Shown here: piece by piece, positions 38,901 to 50,800 of the stretch
Layout: each line of letters begins with the position of its first letter
Position numbering within the stretch: the first letter of the stretch is position 1
Assembly (NCBI GenBank): GCA_036583965.1
Contig: JAZBQD010000027.1
Coordinates: 19,147,001 to 19,211,000, forward strand
Source of the DNA: Prunella strophiata
Taxonomy: Eukaryota; Chordata; Aves; Passeriformes; Prunellidae
Direction: 5' to 3'
Length of the DNA: 64,000 nt
Notes under the pieces: model-generated
Databases searched by the model: none
Told to the model about the DNA's origin: nothing
What the model saw: the letters and a program-made list of their open reading frames with translations, nothing else
Made by a program: the position numbers and the translations under genes

Positions 38901-41900
38901 CACATGAATCTGCCTTCTAAAGGGTGCTGATTCACCCACTACCTTGATTTTTTCTCAAAACAATTTTGGTTGCCTTCTGTATAAATGGATGGCTTTTACA
39001 AATTAGATTAACATTAAAAAATCTGAAAGTTGATGACACATTTAAATAAATATGCTAATAAGCAAAAGGGTATATTCTATTGCATGGAAGATTTAAGATT
39101 TAAGACCTTATTTCTGTAACTAAGTTAAACCCCACAAAACCCAACGAAGTCCATACAGTAGCACTACCAGCACACAAGGTTAAGCCATCAGTACCTCCTG
39201 CTCTTTCATTCGAAGGGACTGTCCCATCTCCTGCAATTCCTTCTGCTCTTTTTGAAGCTTCTCTTCTTTTTCTGCCAATAGTTTTTCTTGCTGAATTGTT
39301 ACTGTATTTTTCAATTTTAATTTACTCATTAGAGTCTTCAAATCTCCTTGTAACTTCTTGATAATTTCATTAGCCTATTAAAAAAATCCCAAGCCATATA
39401 TTACAAAAATAAACACCTAAGAATAAGGGAGAGGTTGCACAAGGGAAGTGCCATGTTCAAACAAACCTTAAGGAGTTCAGCTGACAGCGACTTAATCGTT
39501 GTCTCTAGTTTTTCAATATGCTTTTGTTTTTCCTCTGTACTCTCTTCCAGTATCACCTGAAAAGAACGTTATAAAATCTAATAAGGCTATGATACACATT
39601 GTTTATGATATCAAGTAGAATGTTCATAATTCTTAGAGTACTATCCTTACAAGGAACCAGCCAGTGCTTTTCAGTCAAATTTTATAGGATCTGGATTAAT
39701 CCTTTTTTTCCTACCAAAAATACCATAAACTATTACTCCAGTACCACAGGATTAAATCTGAACCCAGTATACTTCTGATGCCATAATTTAGAATCTTTAC
39801 TACATTTGAAAGCTGATTGGCTGTATTCATAAAAACTGGCCAGCAGCTACTCTATGGAAACTACAATTAGGCAGGTTTAAAAACTTAATGAAGAAACCTT
39901 TTGCTCCTGTGTCGCATCTAAGACTTCTTTTGTTCTGGTGACAAGCTGATCTTTGTCTTTGATCTCTTGTTCCAAGACAGCAACTCGTGTCTGCAGCTGA
40001 TTAATGAGTTTCTCTTTCTCATGACACTCAGCATCCAGAGTTGTGTTCTCCCGGCGCAGGGACAGCACCTCCTGCTTTGCTCTCTGACATTCCTAAATGT
40101 TGGGAAGGAATTCAATTTTATTCTTCAAGAAAACCTGTAACAGTAATTTAAACAGACATACTTAAATAGTAAGCATAATATGGAATAAAGAGGAAATAAA
40201 TGAACTTAATATGCTGCATTTCCTATGACATGCCCCAGCAGGCACTGTTAATGCTCTAACAGTAGTAAGCTTAATTCTGAATATTGGGAAGCCATACATC
40301 TTCTAATCCAGAAAGCTTTGCTTTCAGTTCTCTGACTGTGGAGTCTCCTTTGTATCTCCTCTCTGTTAGGTCTTTATTGATGACCTCGAGTTCTGAGAGC
40401 CTGTTCTGCAATTGCTGAATACTTTTCTGATGCAAATTTTCCAATTCCTTTTTCTGTTGTTCATGCTGTTGTTGGTACTGAGTTTGTGCCTGTGAGAAGC
40501 AAAGAAGTGAAGCAGTTATTAGATGACTCTGACTATTGCCATACAAGAATCCTGTCCATTCTTTGCAACCATTGTACCTGCAGAGCTCTTTCCTTCTCAC
40601 TTGTCAGCTCCTGTGAGTGTTTGTTGCTCAGAGCTGTAGTGTAGGATGTCCATTCACTTTTCAGTTTGTCAAGTTCCCGGCTCTTCTCTGACAAGCTCTG
40701 TTTAAGTTTAACAAAGCCCAAAGAGTTTAAAAATGTAAGCATTTCAGCCAATACTGAGTGACTCTTTACTGTTACTTACTAAAAGGACAGGGAATTATTT
40801 TTGAAAAGTCTAAATTTCAGCACCAGATGCTGAAATATATTAATTTTGTAACCAGGAAAAGTAAGGCACTGAGAAGCTGAAGAGCACAGTTCTAATGCTG
40901 TGGATAAAATAATCTTAATTTCCAATTGCATTTTTTTCCAACCACTATTTAAGAATGAAAAAGCAGCCTGCTGATGCTCTCTACCCTTGTAACACAGAGC
41001 AGTCTATTGGGGGAAAAAGAAATAAAGTTCTTCAGTGGCATCTTTTCCTTTTTTTGATTTGTAATTCTGCATTCCAATTCAGCAAATACATTCCAGTAAC
41101 TCAAACTGAAGCTGCAGACATGAGGCAAACAAATATTCCATTCCAAAAACAATTCTTAACAGTTTTAATGGAATTGTTCTGTTTCATTATGGTCAAAAAA
41201 GTCACCTTGATAATTGCAGAATCTCATCCAAATCATTCTCTTGAAATACAGAATTACTATGCTGACTGTAAAAACCAAAATGGTATAATTAAAGTCCAAG
41301 ACTTCCAATATATTTACCATAATTTTATAATTTTTCCAAATAAAACAATTTCCAACAATTGATGGAATATATGAAGTATATTTATCATTTATCTTCACAT
41401 AACCATATATTTAGTATTCAATTTATGTGTGCACACACAGACCTCTGCACAAAATAATGTTAAATTTTGCTTGAGTACTGCAAGAGCTCAATTTAATTCT
41501 TCAGCTGCAAGCTTTACTCACTCTCTAGAAAAACTACAGGAGGACTATTCTCTTCACTCAGTCTCAAGTCAATTATCTTGGCTAGGTAGTGGCTAACCAA
41601 CCAGCCTACAAAAAGGGACATTTTCCATAAATCAAAAAAAGTGCAACACACAAAAGCTAAAAATTTATGTTACCTGTTGAGTGTAGCTCAGTTGCCTGGT
41701 AAGATCCTCTTCAGTTTTTTTGAGCTTTTCTTCCAACATCATTTTATCCTCCTATGTACAAATTGACATCAAGTCATATCCTTAGCTCCCAAAATACAAA
41801 TAGCATTTAGCACCATTTCATCAGCACAGCCTGACTAAGCACTATACTCACTGTATTTGTGAAAAGATCACCTTGTTAATTAAGTGTCACACTGAGTAAG

Positions 41901-44900
41901 ATATAATTAGTAAATTCAAAAGAAAAGGCATTGGCCCACAATGCAAAAACCCCAAATTAAATTCTTACCAAATTTCTACAAGGAAATAGTATCTTATTTA
42001 CAAGATTTGTTTACAAAGGAGTTACCTAAACAAGAGATCAACTGAAATAGTGTAAGTCTATGTTATTAAAATGGCTTATTAGGTGCCTAGAAACATGACA
42101 GCACAATAGGAGAGACAAATCCCAGGCTATGAAACTGAAACAGACAACAGTCAAACTATGAGGCCTTTAATTTCTCATGAAACCAAACTGAGCATGCTAC
42201 CAAACTGCATCAACATTCCAATTTTAATTGGCTTTTTATAGCTGCTACTCCTTTGAAGCCCACCAAGCCTCACAACTACCAGCAGCCTGTGCTTTCCTAC
42301 AGCCAAGTGCAGAACAGAGTCTGGAGGTTCCAGTGTCCTGCAGCTGCTCAGCCCATGCACTGCAGGTGAAACACCTCCGTTCCTGCCACCTCAAATGGCA
42401 CTGCCTGCCTCAGCATACAGAACACATTTTCACTTGCCAGGGTGATGGTAGCAATTCAGATTTTACAGCATGCACCCAAGTAGCTGCATGCAATTACATG
42501 TTTGGGCTAAAAGGAAAAAGAAATTAGAGCATACAACTTGGTACATGCTTCTGAATTATTCAGAATGAAAAAAATGCTTAAGTACATACAGCATTGAGGC
42601 TTAGTTGCAGTTACAATAAACTTTCATTTTACCTTAAGGCATTTCAAACAGTTGGCTAAAAACTTCTTTATTTCTGCATCAGTTCCTGGCAGGAATTTTA
42701 GAGAGAGATGGGTAAGGTGTTTGAAAGGGTTGGTCTCCACTACATTTAAAGAGACAGGTGTGTGATCTAGAGCAGGTGCTGAAGAAACTAACTGCAGCAA
42801 AAACCTAGGGAAAAACCAAGATAATCAAATGTTTAGTATTTTTTATTTCCTGAAACTACCTGTAGATCCTAATTTATTTCCCAATAAAATATATTTTTAT
42901 ATGTGCAGTAAAAGGCTGTCTAGTTTTTGCTCAAGAAAGAATTCTCCTCCGAAGACTCAGGTTTTGCCACATCCACCAACATATTCAGGTCAGGGCAGGT
43001 CAGATTATTCTTTTCTACTGACTCTTCTCAGTCCGAGTGACTGACAAGCATTTTAAGAACTCAACAGGTACCACAAAGTAACATGGCACACACTTGTGAC
43101 CTACCTTGGGATATCTTTGTTCTGCTCCTGAATGCATTGTTGAAGCAGATCTATAAATTTCTGTGGGAAAGCAGAGAAGTCTACCAAGAGACCTTGCTGG
43201 GATTTCAAACTGTATGAACAGACAGGAAAAAAATGTTAACTGTATAGAGAACTGGAATTTATTTCCTATAAAATATTTTGTTTACAACATTAGAAAAAAA
43301 CAGTTCTGATCATTAAAGTTTACTAGCACGTTATGTTCAAGCAGAAGTGTGTCCACATATCACAAAGTCATGGAAGCGGTCAGGCTGGAAGGGACCACAG
43401 TGGGTCAGCTGGTCCAACCTCCCTGCTTGAGCAGGGTCACCCTAGAGCACATCTTGGATAATAATCCCCAGAGGATACTTCTGACCACAAGAATTCTTGC
43501 AAATGGGCTGCACTGATTAAGAACCAGAAGTTGCTGTGGTGTAACAAACATGTTCCTTTGAGTAGGCATCACCCTCACAGCACAGCGTGGAGCAGTGATG
43601 AGACTGGCACAGGACACAGGCACAGGACACAGAGGGGAGCCTGAGCCATCACCTCTATTCCCCACTGGCCCATCTCTGCCCCCCTTCTCCACAGACACAG
43701 CACACTCAGACAGAAACATCCCCAGTGCAAGCACAAAGCTGTGCCTCCGTGCACCAAAACACTCCTGCACATCTCTCCTGCAAACACTTCTTTGTTTTTG
43801 CCTTTTGATCCACACACTGATCACACCTCCCTTTTTAAAAACACCAAAGCCACTCCCACCCACCAAAACCCCAAACAAACAAACAAACAAACCCACCAAA
43901 AGCCCACAACAAAACAAAGCAAAAAACAAACATCCAAAGAAAGCAGAAAAATGAACTGTTCATCTGTTCATGCCTGGAATGCAAATTTGTGATTTGTTCA
44001 AATTCTGAGCAAGTAAATGAGACCCTAACAGTACAATTATGAAAAAAACCCCTAAGATACAGGCTCAGGTCTGTAAAACCAAGTCCATGCAAACAGACTT
44101 TCTTCTCATAATCATTTCCTGAACTAGCTCACACACCCATCCACACACAATGTCTGTAAGAAGCAGTTAGGATAAACAGAAGATGCCAGCATTATTCCTC
44201 TGTGTAACCTGAGCTGGTCACCCTCCTGAACCCAGGCTGTTTCACCGAATGGTCAGAGAACAATATTGACCAAACACTGACAAAACCCCACAAGAGAAAA
44301 CTGCCAAAACCTGAACTCTAACTTAGACCACTCTAAGCTAAAAATATTCCCTTTGTCTTTTTTGCCATTTAGAAATGTTTCACAGAGAAAATACTGTAAT
44401 TTCACTTACCTTTGAAAATCTTCCTCTGATATGACAAGGTTATAAAGGAAAAAAGGATCACTATCATCAGTCAATCGAACAGCTAAGTCCTGAAAAGATG
44501 TGCATTTAAATAAGATTAAAATGCTATAAATATTTTAAACCACCATTGCAAATAGTATTGAATGCTTTCACTGTTTAGCCAAAAATACAACAGAATTGTA
44601 GCAATTGATTCAGAATGTGTAAAACATTACCATTTAACACAACTTCAAATATTACAGCAGGAAAACAAGGAAAACTCTTTCACAAAAACAAACCAAGTCA
44701 AAACCTTAAACTTTGAGCAGCAAAGGTTTTGAAATTCAGTGCGTATCCATCATTTTTCAGAGAAAAAGCTATTTGCTCTTTTTTTCCCCCTCATGCAATA
44801 AGTGTAGCACTAGCAGTCCACTGTCATGGTTTACTAATACATCACTCCCATAACTGGAAGCCTTTCAGAGCACACTGCTCCTAAGTTTATGAAACCACCA

Positions 44901-47225
44901 GCTGCTTTTATGTACTGGAATACAGAGCTCTGCAGACTGGATACAGCTGAATGCAGGAATCCCATATGGCAAACTGCAGGATTATGCTGCTTAGCTTTGA
45001 AACAGACACTCATTTGTTCACTGGAGGTCTACACAGTGTTTTGGAAAACCTGCCCCCTCCATAAGCATTAAGGCTTGAATTCCAGGGATGGGGTTATGCA
45101 GTACCTCAGGCTCAGGCAGCTGCTCCCTGGAGCAAGGCTCACCCTTGTGACAAGGATATTCCCCAACAGAGGTACAAAAGTAAAGTAGAAATGGGTCAGC
45201 TGTTCCAGCACATGAAGTGTGACACAGCACTGTACATACACATAACTGAAACTTTTTCAGTAATTCAACAGAACTCTCAGCTGGAGATGCATTAACAAAC
45301 TCAGGGATTTACACAAAAAGTTAAAATTATTGCTACCCCAAGCCAGCTGGGGTGGACTGGTGGGTGGGATAAAATGCCTGCTTGGTCTGATGTCCCATTA
45401 GCTGGTTAAGCACTGGAAGTTCTCCTTTAGACTGATCACTCCCTGCTGGACTCAAGTGCATTTCCAGTTTCCAGGCTCCTCCTGACACAGGCTGCAGCTC
45501 AGCACACACTTCTAACTGAGCTGCTTCTGCTCAGAGGGAAGCACCAGTATCACTGCCACCTGCAGCAGAATCTGACCAAAACCTGCTGTATTCCTATACA
45601 AACACATCTCTACCCAACAACACCATAACCAACCCGTGACCAATCCTAACATCATGCTGGGGGGATGAACACTTTGGTGACACATCAGACACACAACAGA
45701 AGAGATGGCAAAATCTCCAGCAGTGGTCGCATTGTGATTTTCCCTGAGAAAGATTTATTTTTTTTACTCCCAATTTAGAAACTTGAACTACAGGTACTCT
45801 TAACCTCTAATTCATGTTCCCCTGAGCATCTCCAAATACTTTTAATATGCAAGCTTGCTAAGACCCATCAACAGCCAAACTAACATAGAGGGCTAAAAAA
45901 GGCTGGGGGGGATTAGGGGGGAAGGGGTGGAAAAACACAATACCAAACCAACTAAGTTACTAAAAAAAAAATATAAAAAATAAGGTAAGGTCAAACAGCA
46001 AACACTAAAATCCCATTTTGCTTCTCCTTTTTTAACTTATCCTTTCATAAAATGAAATTCAGATAATAATTAATGACAGAAATATGATTAATTTACAAAC
46101 CTTTTTATGAACAGGATTAGAAATTGACAGTAGTTCAATATTCACTCGAACATTTAATCTCCTGTGTACAAAAAAGATTAAATTCAGTAATAAATCAAGA
46201 AAACATTCTCCAAATAACATGTGTTCACAGCTGCATTACAGGAATCAATGACATCTCAAAAATAAAAAATTAGGCAGAAACATTAAGAAAGTTCCCACCG
46301 ATGACTACACTTAAAATATAAGAGTTTCACTCACTGCAGCTCCTCAGTCAGAGCTGGTTTTTTTGCTGCTTGCTTGTTATCCACCAGACTTTAAACAGCA
46401 AGGCAGAAGTTTTGAAACTTTGTCCAGAAACTAGAACTTTTGTAAAAGCCTGTTGAAATTTATTAACGGTTCCTCAAATCAATCATTTATACAGTGATAC
46501 CTTGTCTTCAATGATTTCTTTTTGACTACTAAGTCACTTACATTACAACGCACACCACAATCATCAGCCTTTCCGTGCCTTCTCACACAGGTGAGTCGGG
46601 CACACACTGCCGAAATTGATCCTATTTTGAAGAGACGCTTCCCATACGGAATGTCTGGGCTTTCCCAGGCACCACCGCCGTGCGCACCCTCGCACGGGTG
46701 GCTCAAACCCGCGGGTCCCAGGGCCGCCGGGGAGGAGCCGCGCCTGAGGAGGCCGCGGTGCGGAGGGAGAGGCGGGAGAGGCGGGCGAGAGGCGGGAGGG
46801 CCGCTGGCAACGCCGAGGCCCGGGAGACGCCGAGCACCGCGCGGGCCCGGCAGCCGCCCGGCCCTCGGGTCGCCTCAGCCCCAGGCACAGCGGCGCTTCC
46901 GCCGAGCCACTGCCAGTTCGCTCCGCTGCCGGCCCCCGCCGGCTTCACCCCCTCGGCGAGGCACCCACGGCGACCGCCCGGGCCTCGCCGGCTGCCCCGG
47001 GCCTCACCAGACCGGTCCCTCCCTCACCCCGCGGGTGCCCGCAGCAACCCCAAAGCGCTGCCCAGCAGCGCTCAGAGCAGGCAGGAGGAAAGCGCCTGTG
47101 GCTCGCAGCCCCTCGGAGGAGCGCAGAGAGGCTCCGGCGCAGCCGGGCCGCACTCACCGCTCCTCGCAGCCGCAGCCCCGCACTCGCACCGACACCGCCC
47201 GGTCGAAGATCCGCTCCGCCGCCAT
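35916..47225 (-). CDS. SASS6: SASS6, SAS-6 centriolar cartwheel assembly protein, 17 coding exons
   Basis: Coding exons in transcript order: 47225-47158, 46161-46101, 44489-44410, 43209-43105, 42804-42633, 41751-41674, 40697-40578, 40489-40298, 40092-39898, 39556-39467, 39374-39195, 38580-38499, 38113-38004, 37177-37055, 36745-36657, 36185-36094, 36004-35916. Phases join throughout, giving 641 residues against 657 in human. SAS-6 dimerises through a long coiled coil and its globular heads form the ninefold cartwheel of new centrioles. The head domain is roughly the first 160 residues ([20 protein letters not shown], then [14 protein letters not shown]). The coiled coil is roughly residues 165-480, rich in Q, E, K and L ([28 protein letters not shown]). 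The tail is low-complexity and ends ASAYFPGS. The start ATG lies in a CAAGATGGCGGC YY1-type element. Exon 14 seems to end at a GC donor (see findings). Confidence 0.95.
43361..43470 (-). mobile_element. CR1 LINE 3' end fragment in SASS6 intron 3
   Basis: The words GGCTGGAAGGGACCACAGTG, GGTCAGCTGGTCCAACCTCC and CTGCTTGAGCAGGGTCACC are the reverse complement of the avian CR1 3' region. The left edge has a degraded CATAGAAT-like terminus. The right edge is approximate. Confidence 0.8.
43873..43893 (+). repeat. Short AAAC microsatellite
   Basis: About five AAAC units lie inside a wider A/C-rich tract (about 43840-43935) in SASS6 intron 3. It is non-coding; the open frames across it are low-complexity artefacts. 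Confidence 0.75.
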
Positions 47226-47285
47226 CTTGCTCCCGCCCGGGGGAGGGGCCGCACCATGGCGGCGCGGGGGCCGCCGGGAGCCGCG
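46680..47285. promoter_or_regulatory. Bidirectional CpG-island promoter, SASS6 (-) and TRMT13 (+)
   Basis: CpG density is very high from about 46680 through SASS6 exon 1, the minisatellite and TRMT13 exon 1, ending near 48010. SASS6 exon 1 (47158-47225) lies inside it. The minus strand carries CAAGATGGCGGC at the SASS6 start codon. The plus strand carries a near-perfect Kozak ATG at 47256 (GCACCATGGC). No TATA box is visible. The 46680-47157 part is SASS6 intron 1. Shared CpG-island control of the two divergent genes is inferred from the layout. Confidence 0.8.
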
Positions 47286-47804
47286 ATGGCGGAGCCGCGA
47301 TGGCGGCGCCGGGAGCCGCGATGGCGGCGCCGGGAGCCGCGATGGCGGCGCCGGGAGCCGCGATGGCGGCGCCGGGAGCCGCGATGGCGGCGCCGGGAGC
47401 CGCGATGGCGGCGCCGGGAGCCGCGATGGCGGCGCCGGGAGCCGCGATGGCGGCGCCGGGAGCCGCGATGGCGGCGCCGGGAGCCGCGATGGCGGCGCCG
47501 GGAGCCGCGATGGCGGCGCCGGGAGCCGCGATGGCGGCGCCGGGAGCCGCGATGGCGGCGCCGGGAGCCGCGATGGCGGCGCCGGGAGCCGCGATGGCGG
47601 CGCCGGGAGCCGCGATGGCGGCGCCGGGAGCCGCGATGGCGGCGCCGGGAGCCGCGATGGCGGCGCCGGGAGCCGCGATGGCGGCGCCGGGAGCCGCGAT
47701 GGCGGCGCCGGGAGCCGCGATGGCGGCGCCGGGAGCCGCGATGGCGGCGCCGGGAGCCGCGATGGCGGCGCCGGGAGCCGCGATGGCGGCGCGCCGGAGC
47801 CGCG
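47286..47804 (+). repeat. 21-bp promoter minisatellite, 23 perfect units plus two irregular ones
   Basis: ATGs recur at 47286, then at 47300, then every 21 bp to 47783, then at 47805. The first interval is 14 bp, the next 23 are exactly 21 bp, and the last is 22 bp. Each regular unit reads ATGGCGGCGCCGGGAGCC plus GCG. Near-identity across units points to recent expansion or gene conversion. Each unit repeats the ATGGCGGC core shared with YY1 elements and the palindrome GGCGCC. The three forward frames read as repeats of MAAPGAA, SRDGGAG and REPRWRR; whether any is translated is unknown. Confidence 0.97.
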
Positions 47805-50800
47805 ATGGCCGGAGCCGGGGCGCTGCGCTCACTTCGTGCTGAGGAAGAAGCGCTTCTGCAGGATGATCCCCGCGCCCGGCAGGCGCTTCTGCGGGGAGCA
47901 CGGGCACGAGGAGGTGCCGGGACCCTTCTCGGGCCGGGGGGCGGGCGGGCCCGGGGCGGCCCCGCTGTCGCGGCACGGGTGGGAGAGGCAGCGGCTGTGC
48001 TATCCTCTGTGTGCCGGGCACTCGCTTCAGCCCTGACCTTGCATTAGGGGGTTATTCTTTTAGGATCCACTCAAGTATTAAGTTCTCGTCTCAGTTTCTC
48101 CGTTCCGGTTAATTCACCTATTCTGGGTAGATGTTTTATGAAGCTGATGCCCCTCAACAGCTTCTTTAAAACACAACACTGGATGCATGCTGAAGTGTTT
48201 TCTAAAACTTTTCTAACTAGGAACAAAATGACAGAAAAAGAATTCCGTGCCCTCTTGATCCAAAACAGTGAGTATATGTAAATGCTTTTCCCGTTCTTTG
48301 TCAGTATTCACATGATACTTACTTTTCTCTCCATTTGGCTTTTAGCACTGTATATGAAGACCAACTACAAAAGCATTTAAAAAAATGTAACTCAAGAGAG
48401 AAGCCGAAGCCTGTAAGTGCAGTGTAATTTCAGCACTTCCTCTCAGATTTAAGTCCTTAAATGTTACAGTCCTGCAGAGACTTTTCTGTGCTGACAGCAG
48501 CTGTGAGCTGCAGGGCAGCAGGTCTAGCAAAGCACTACTGTAAGGCAGGATGGAAGCTCTATAAGTGCTTGCTGAAATGCAGCTCACATTCCAGTCCCTC
48601 ATATTCTCTGCCCTTCTCACTGTAATTTGGTACACTTTTATCAGTTCTGGGTTACAAATAAAAATGTTGAATTCATTTTTCTCAGAAACACACCCAGGGG
48701 AGAGGCTCTCACAATGCCATTCATTTCAGAGGCTGGGTGAGAGGTTGTCCTGGGAAAGCAGAAGCTGCCCACTCCAGCCAGGCTGGCAGTGAGCCACGGG
48801 AAGCTTGGCTGGCAGCTGCTGAGGGAAGCAGCAGGACGTGTTTAAACAGCTCTTTCAAGAAAGCAGAGGATGGCTTCTTTATTGCCTGCCTTTCTGCCTT
48901 ACTAGCATTGCACCTTTAGTATTCCCTGGGAAACCTGAACATGCTCTCTGGAATCTGTCTAGTGAGCCCTGACTGCTTAACTCTTATGAGCATGTTCAGT
49001 CTTGTAAAACTGTGTCAGAAGAGTCATTTCTGGCTGGGATTCAGGATCAGACTATAGGAAGGCAGATTACTTGGAAAATCTTACTTTGCAGTGGATTCCT
49101 ATTGCTACATACCTTTCCATAAGAACACTGAAGAATTTAGTTATTTGCTTCCTGGTAATTAACTAAATCAATTTTTTTTTTTTTAAGGTCTACTTTGTTC
49201 AAGATATTAATGCTGGTTTAAAAGATGTAGCAGAAATACCAGAAAAACAAGTGAGTACATTGTTTGGTTTGAGGTTCAGTTCTTACATTACATGTAGCAA
49301 TTTATGACTACAAAGAGGCAGAAAATTTCAAAGGTGTCATATTTATTGGTGACACTTTTTTTCCTTAAAAAGGTTCCTCTATCTTCTCTATCTATGGAAG
49401 AGCTGCAAAATTTAATTACCAAGTTGAAGAAAGCAAGCAATGGTGAGCTTAATACTAAATACTAAAAATAAGATCTTTTAAATTGAATTGATTAAATATT
49501 TCATTGTTATTTTTGTTGTTAGATACCTGTAAAAATATGAGATAGGTGCCACAAAACACAAATAATTATCGGGCAGACCTCCACTAGCTAAATTTTACTC
49601 CAGAAAAGTAAACTAGATTGAAAGAATGATAAAACTCCAATCCTGTGTTCCTTTCCTTTTGTTTTTCTTTTTTTTTCTCACTCAGATATCACTACAGATA
49701 ACAATACAGCTCTGTTATAAACATATGATGATAGGTTTACACTCCCAGCAAGCTGTTTTGCTAGTGCTACAAACTGAGCTCATGTCACAATTGTAATAAA
49801 GTGTGTTACAAACTAGGAACCCTTGGAAACTCAAAAGCTATACCTAAAAGTTTTGCATTTGCCTCCAGGTCTGGAACTTCATCTTAAGGAACAAATACTG
49901 TCCCACCAGGCTTTACAAGAAGCCTTAAGTGACCCAAAGAATGGGGAATCTGCTTTCAAACACCTGAAACAACAGGTTTGGTCTGAATTACTAATGGCTA
50001 TAGAGGAGTTTGGACATGGAATTGTGCTGCTGTAAATTTGAGTGACTGGGTGCATAATTCCAGTTGCTTCCCACAGAGGAAATCTGATATGGTAAAACAG
50101 AAGACAGAATCCCTTTCCTCTGTACACACATCATCTTTTCCCTAATCCCTCACTGAAAGCAAGGCTTAAAAAAGTCTTCTGCAGTTTGGTGAAGGAATAA
50201 TTTTTCTATGAGGCATTACAAAACACAGGGTATATATTTTCTTGGTTCACAAATAATCTTTTGATGTTTGCAGGCTTCTATTTTAGGTAACATGGAAAAA
50301 TTGCATTTACTTGGTCCAGGAAGGTGTTTTGTTGAGTTTGGAGCTGGGCGAGGAAAGCTGTCTCATTGGGTTGATATTGCCTTGGAGAATGTTGAAAGTG
50401 TTCAGTTTTTGCTTGTGGAAAGGGCAACCACAAGATTCAAGGTAAGAGGATATTGTTATATTAGTAAAGTATGATTTTTAAACCATTGCCTTTGAAGCTG
50501 TTAGTATTTTTTATCCTCAATACATTTAAATAGGAAATTTATTAGAAAAAAAACCCTGTTTTTGTTTAATGTTGGAAATTCACAGATGTCAACTTGACAA
50601 GAAAAAAGTCTGACATTAATACCTGGAGCAACACTATAGTTATTAGTGGCCAGCCCTATGTAATCTCTTGTTCTGCTTAAACAGGTGGATGGAAAACACA
50701 AAAGGAGAGATTCTGTATTTGAGAGGCTTCAAGTAGACATTCAGCACTTATGTTTAAGTAAGTTCCTTCTTGGCCTGTGTCATTCTGAAATAGAGGCTTA

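Noticed and set aside
43405..43992. Overlapping open frames on both strands in SASS6 intron 3
   Set aside because: They cross a CR1 fragment and an A/C-rich low-complexity tract. The peptides are compositionally biased and not recognisable.
47300..47842. A 180-codon frame made of MAAPGAA repeats
   Set aside because: It is the minisatellite read in one frame, and it ends soon after the array without joining the TRMT13 frame or any exon.
46522..48047. Open frames of 358-504 codons across the SASS6/TRMT13 promoter
   Set aside because: They run antisense through SASS6 exon 1 and its intron and through the 21-bp minisatellite. Only the last part of one frame (from 47821) shows a conserved domain, and that is annotated as TRMT13.
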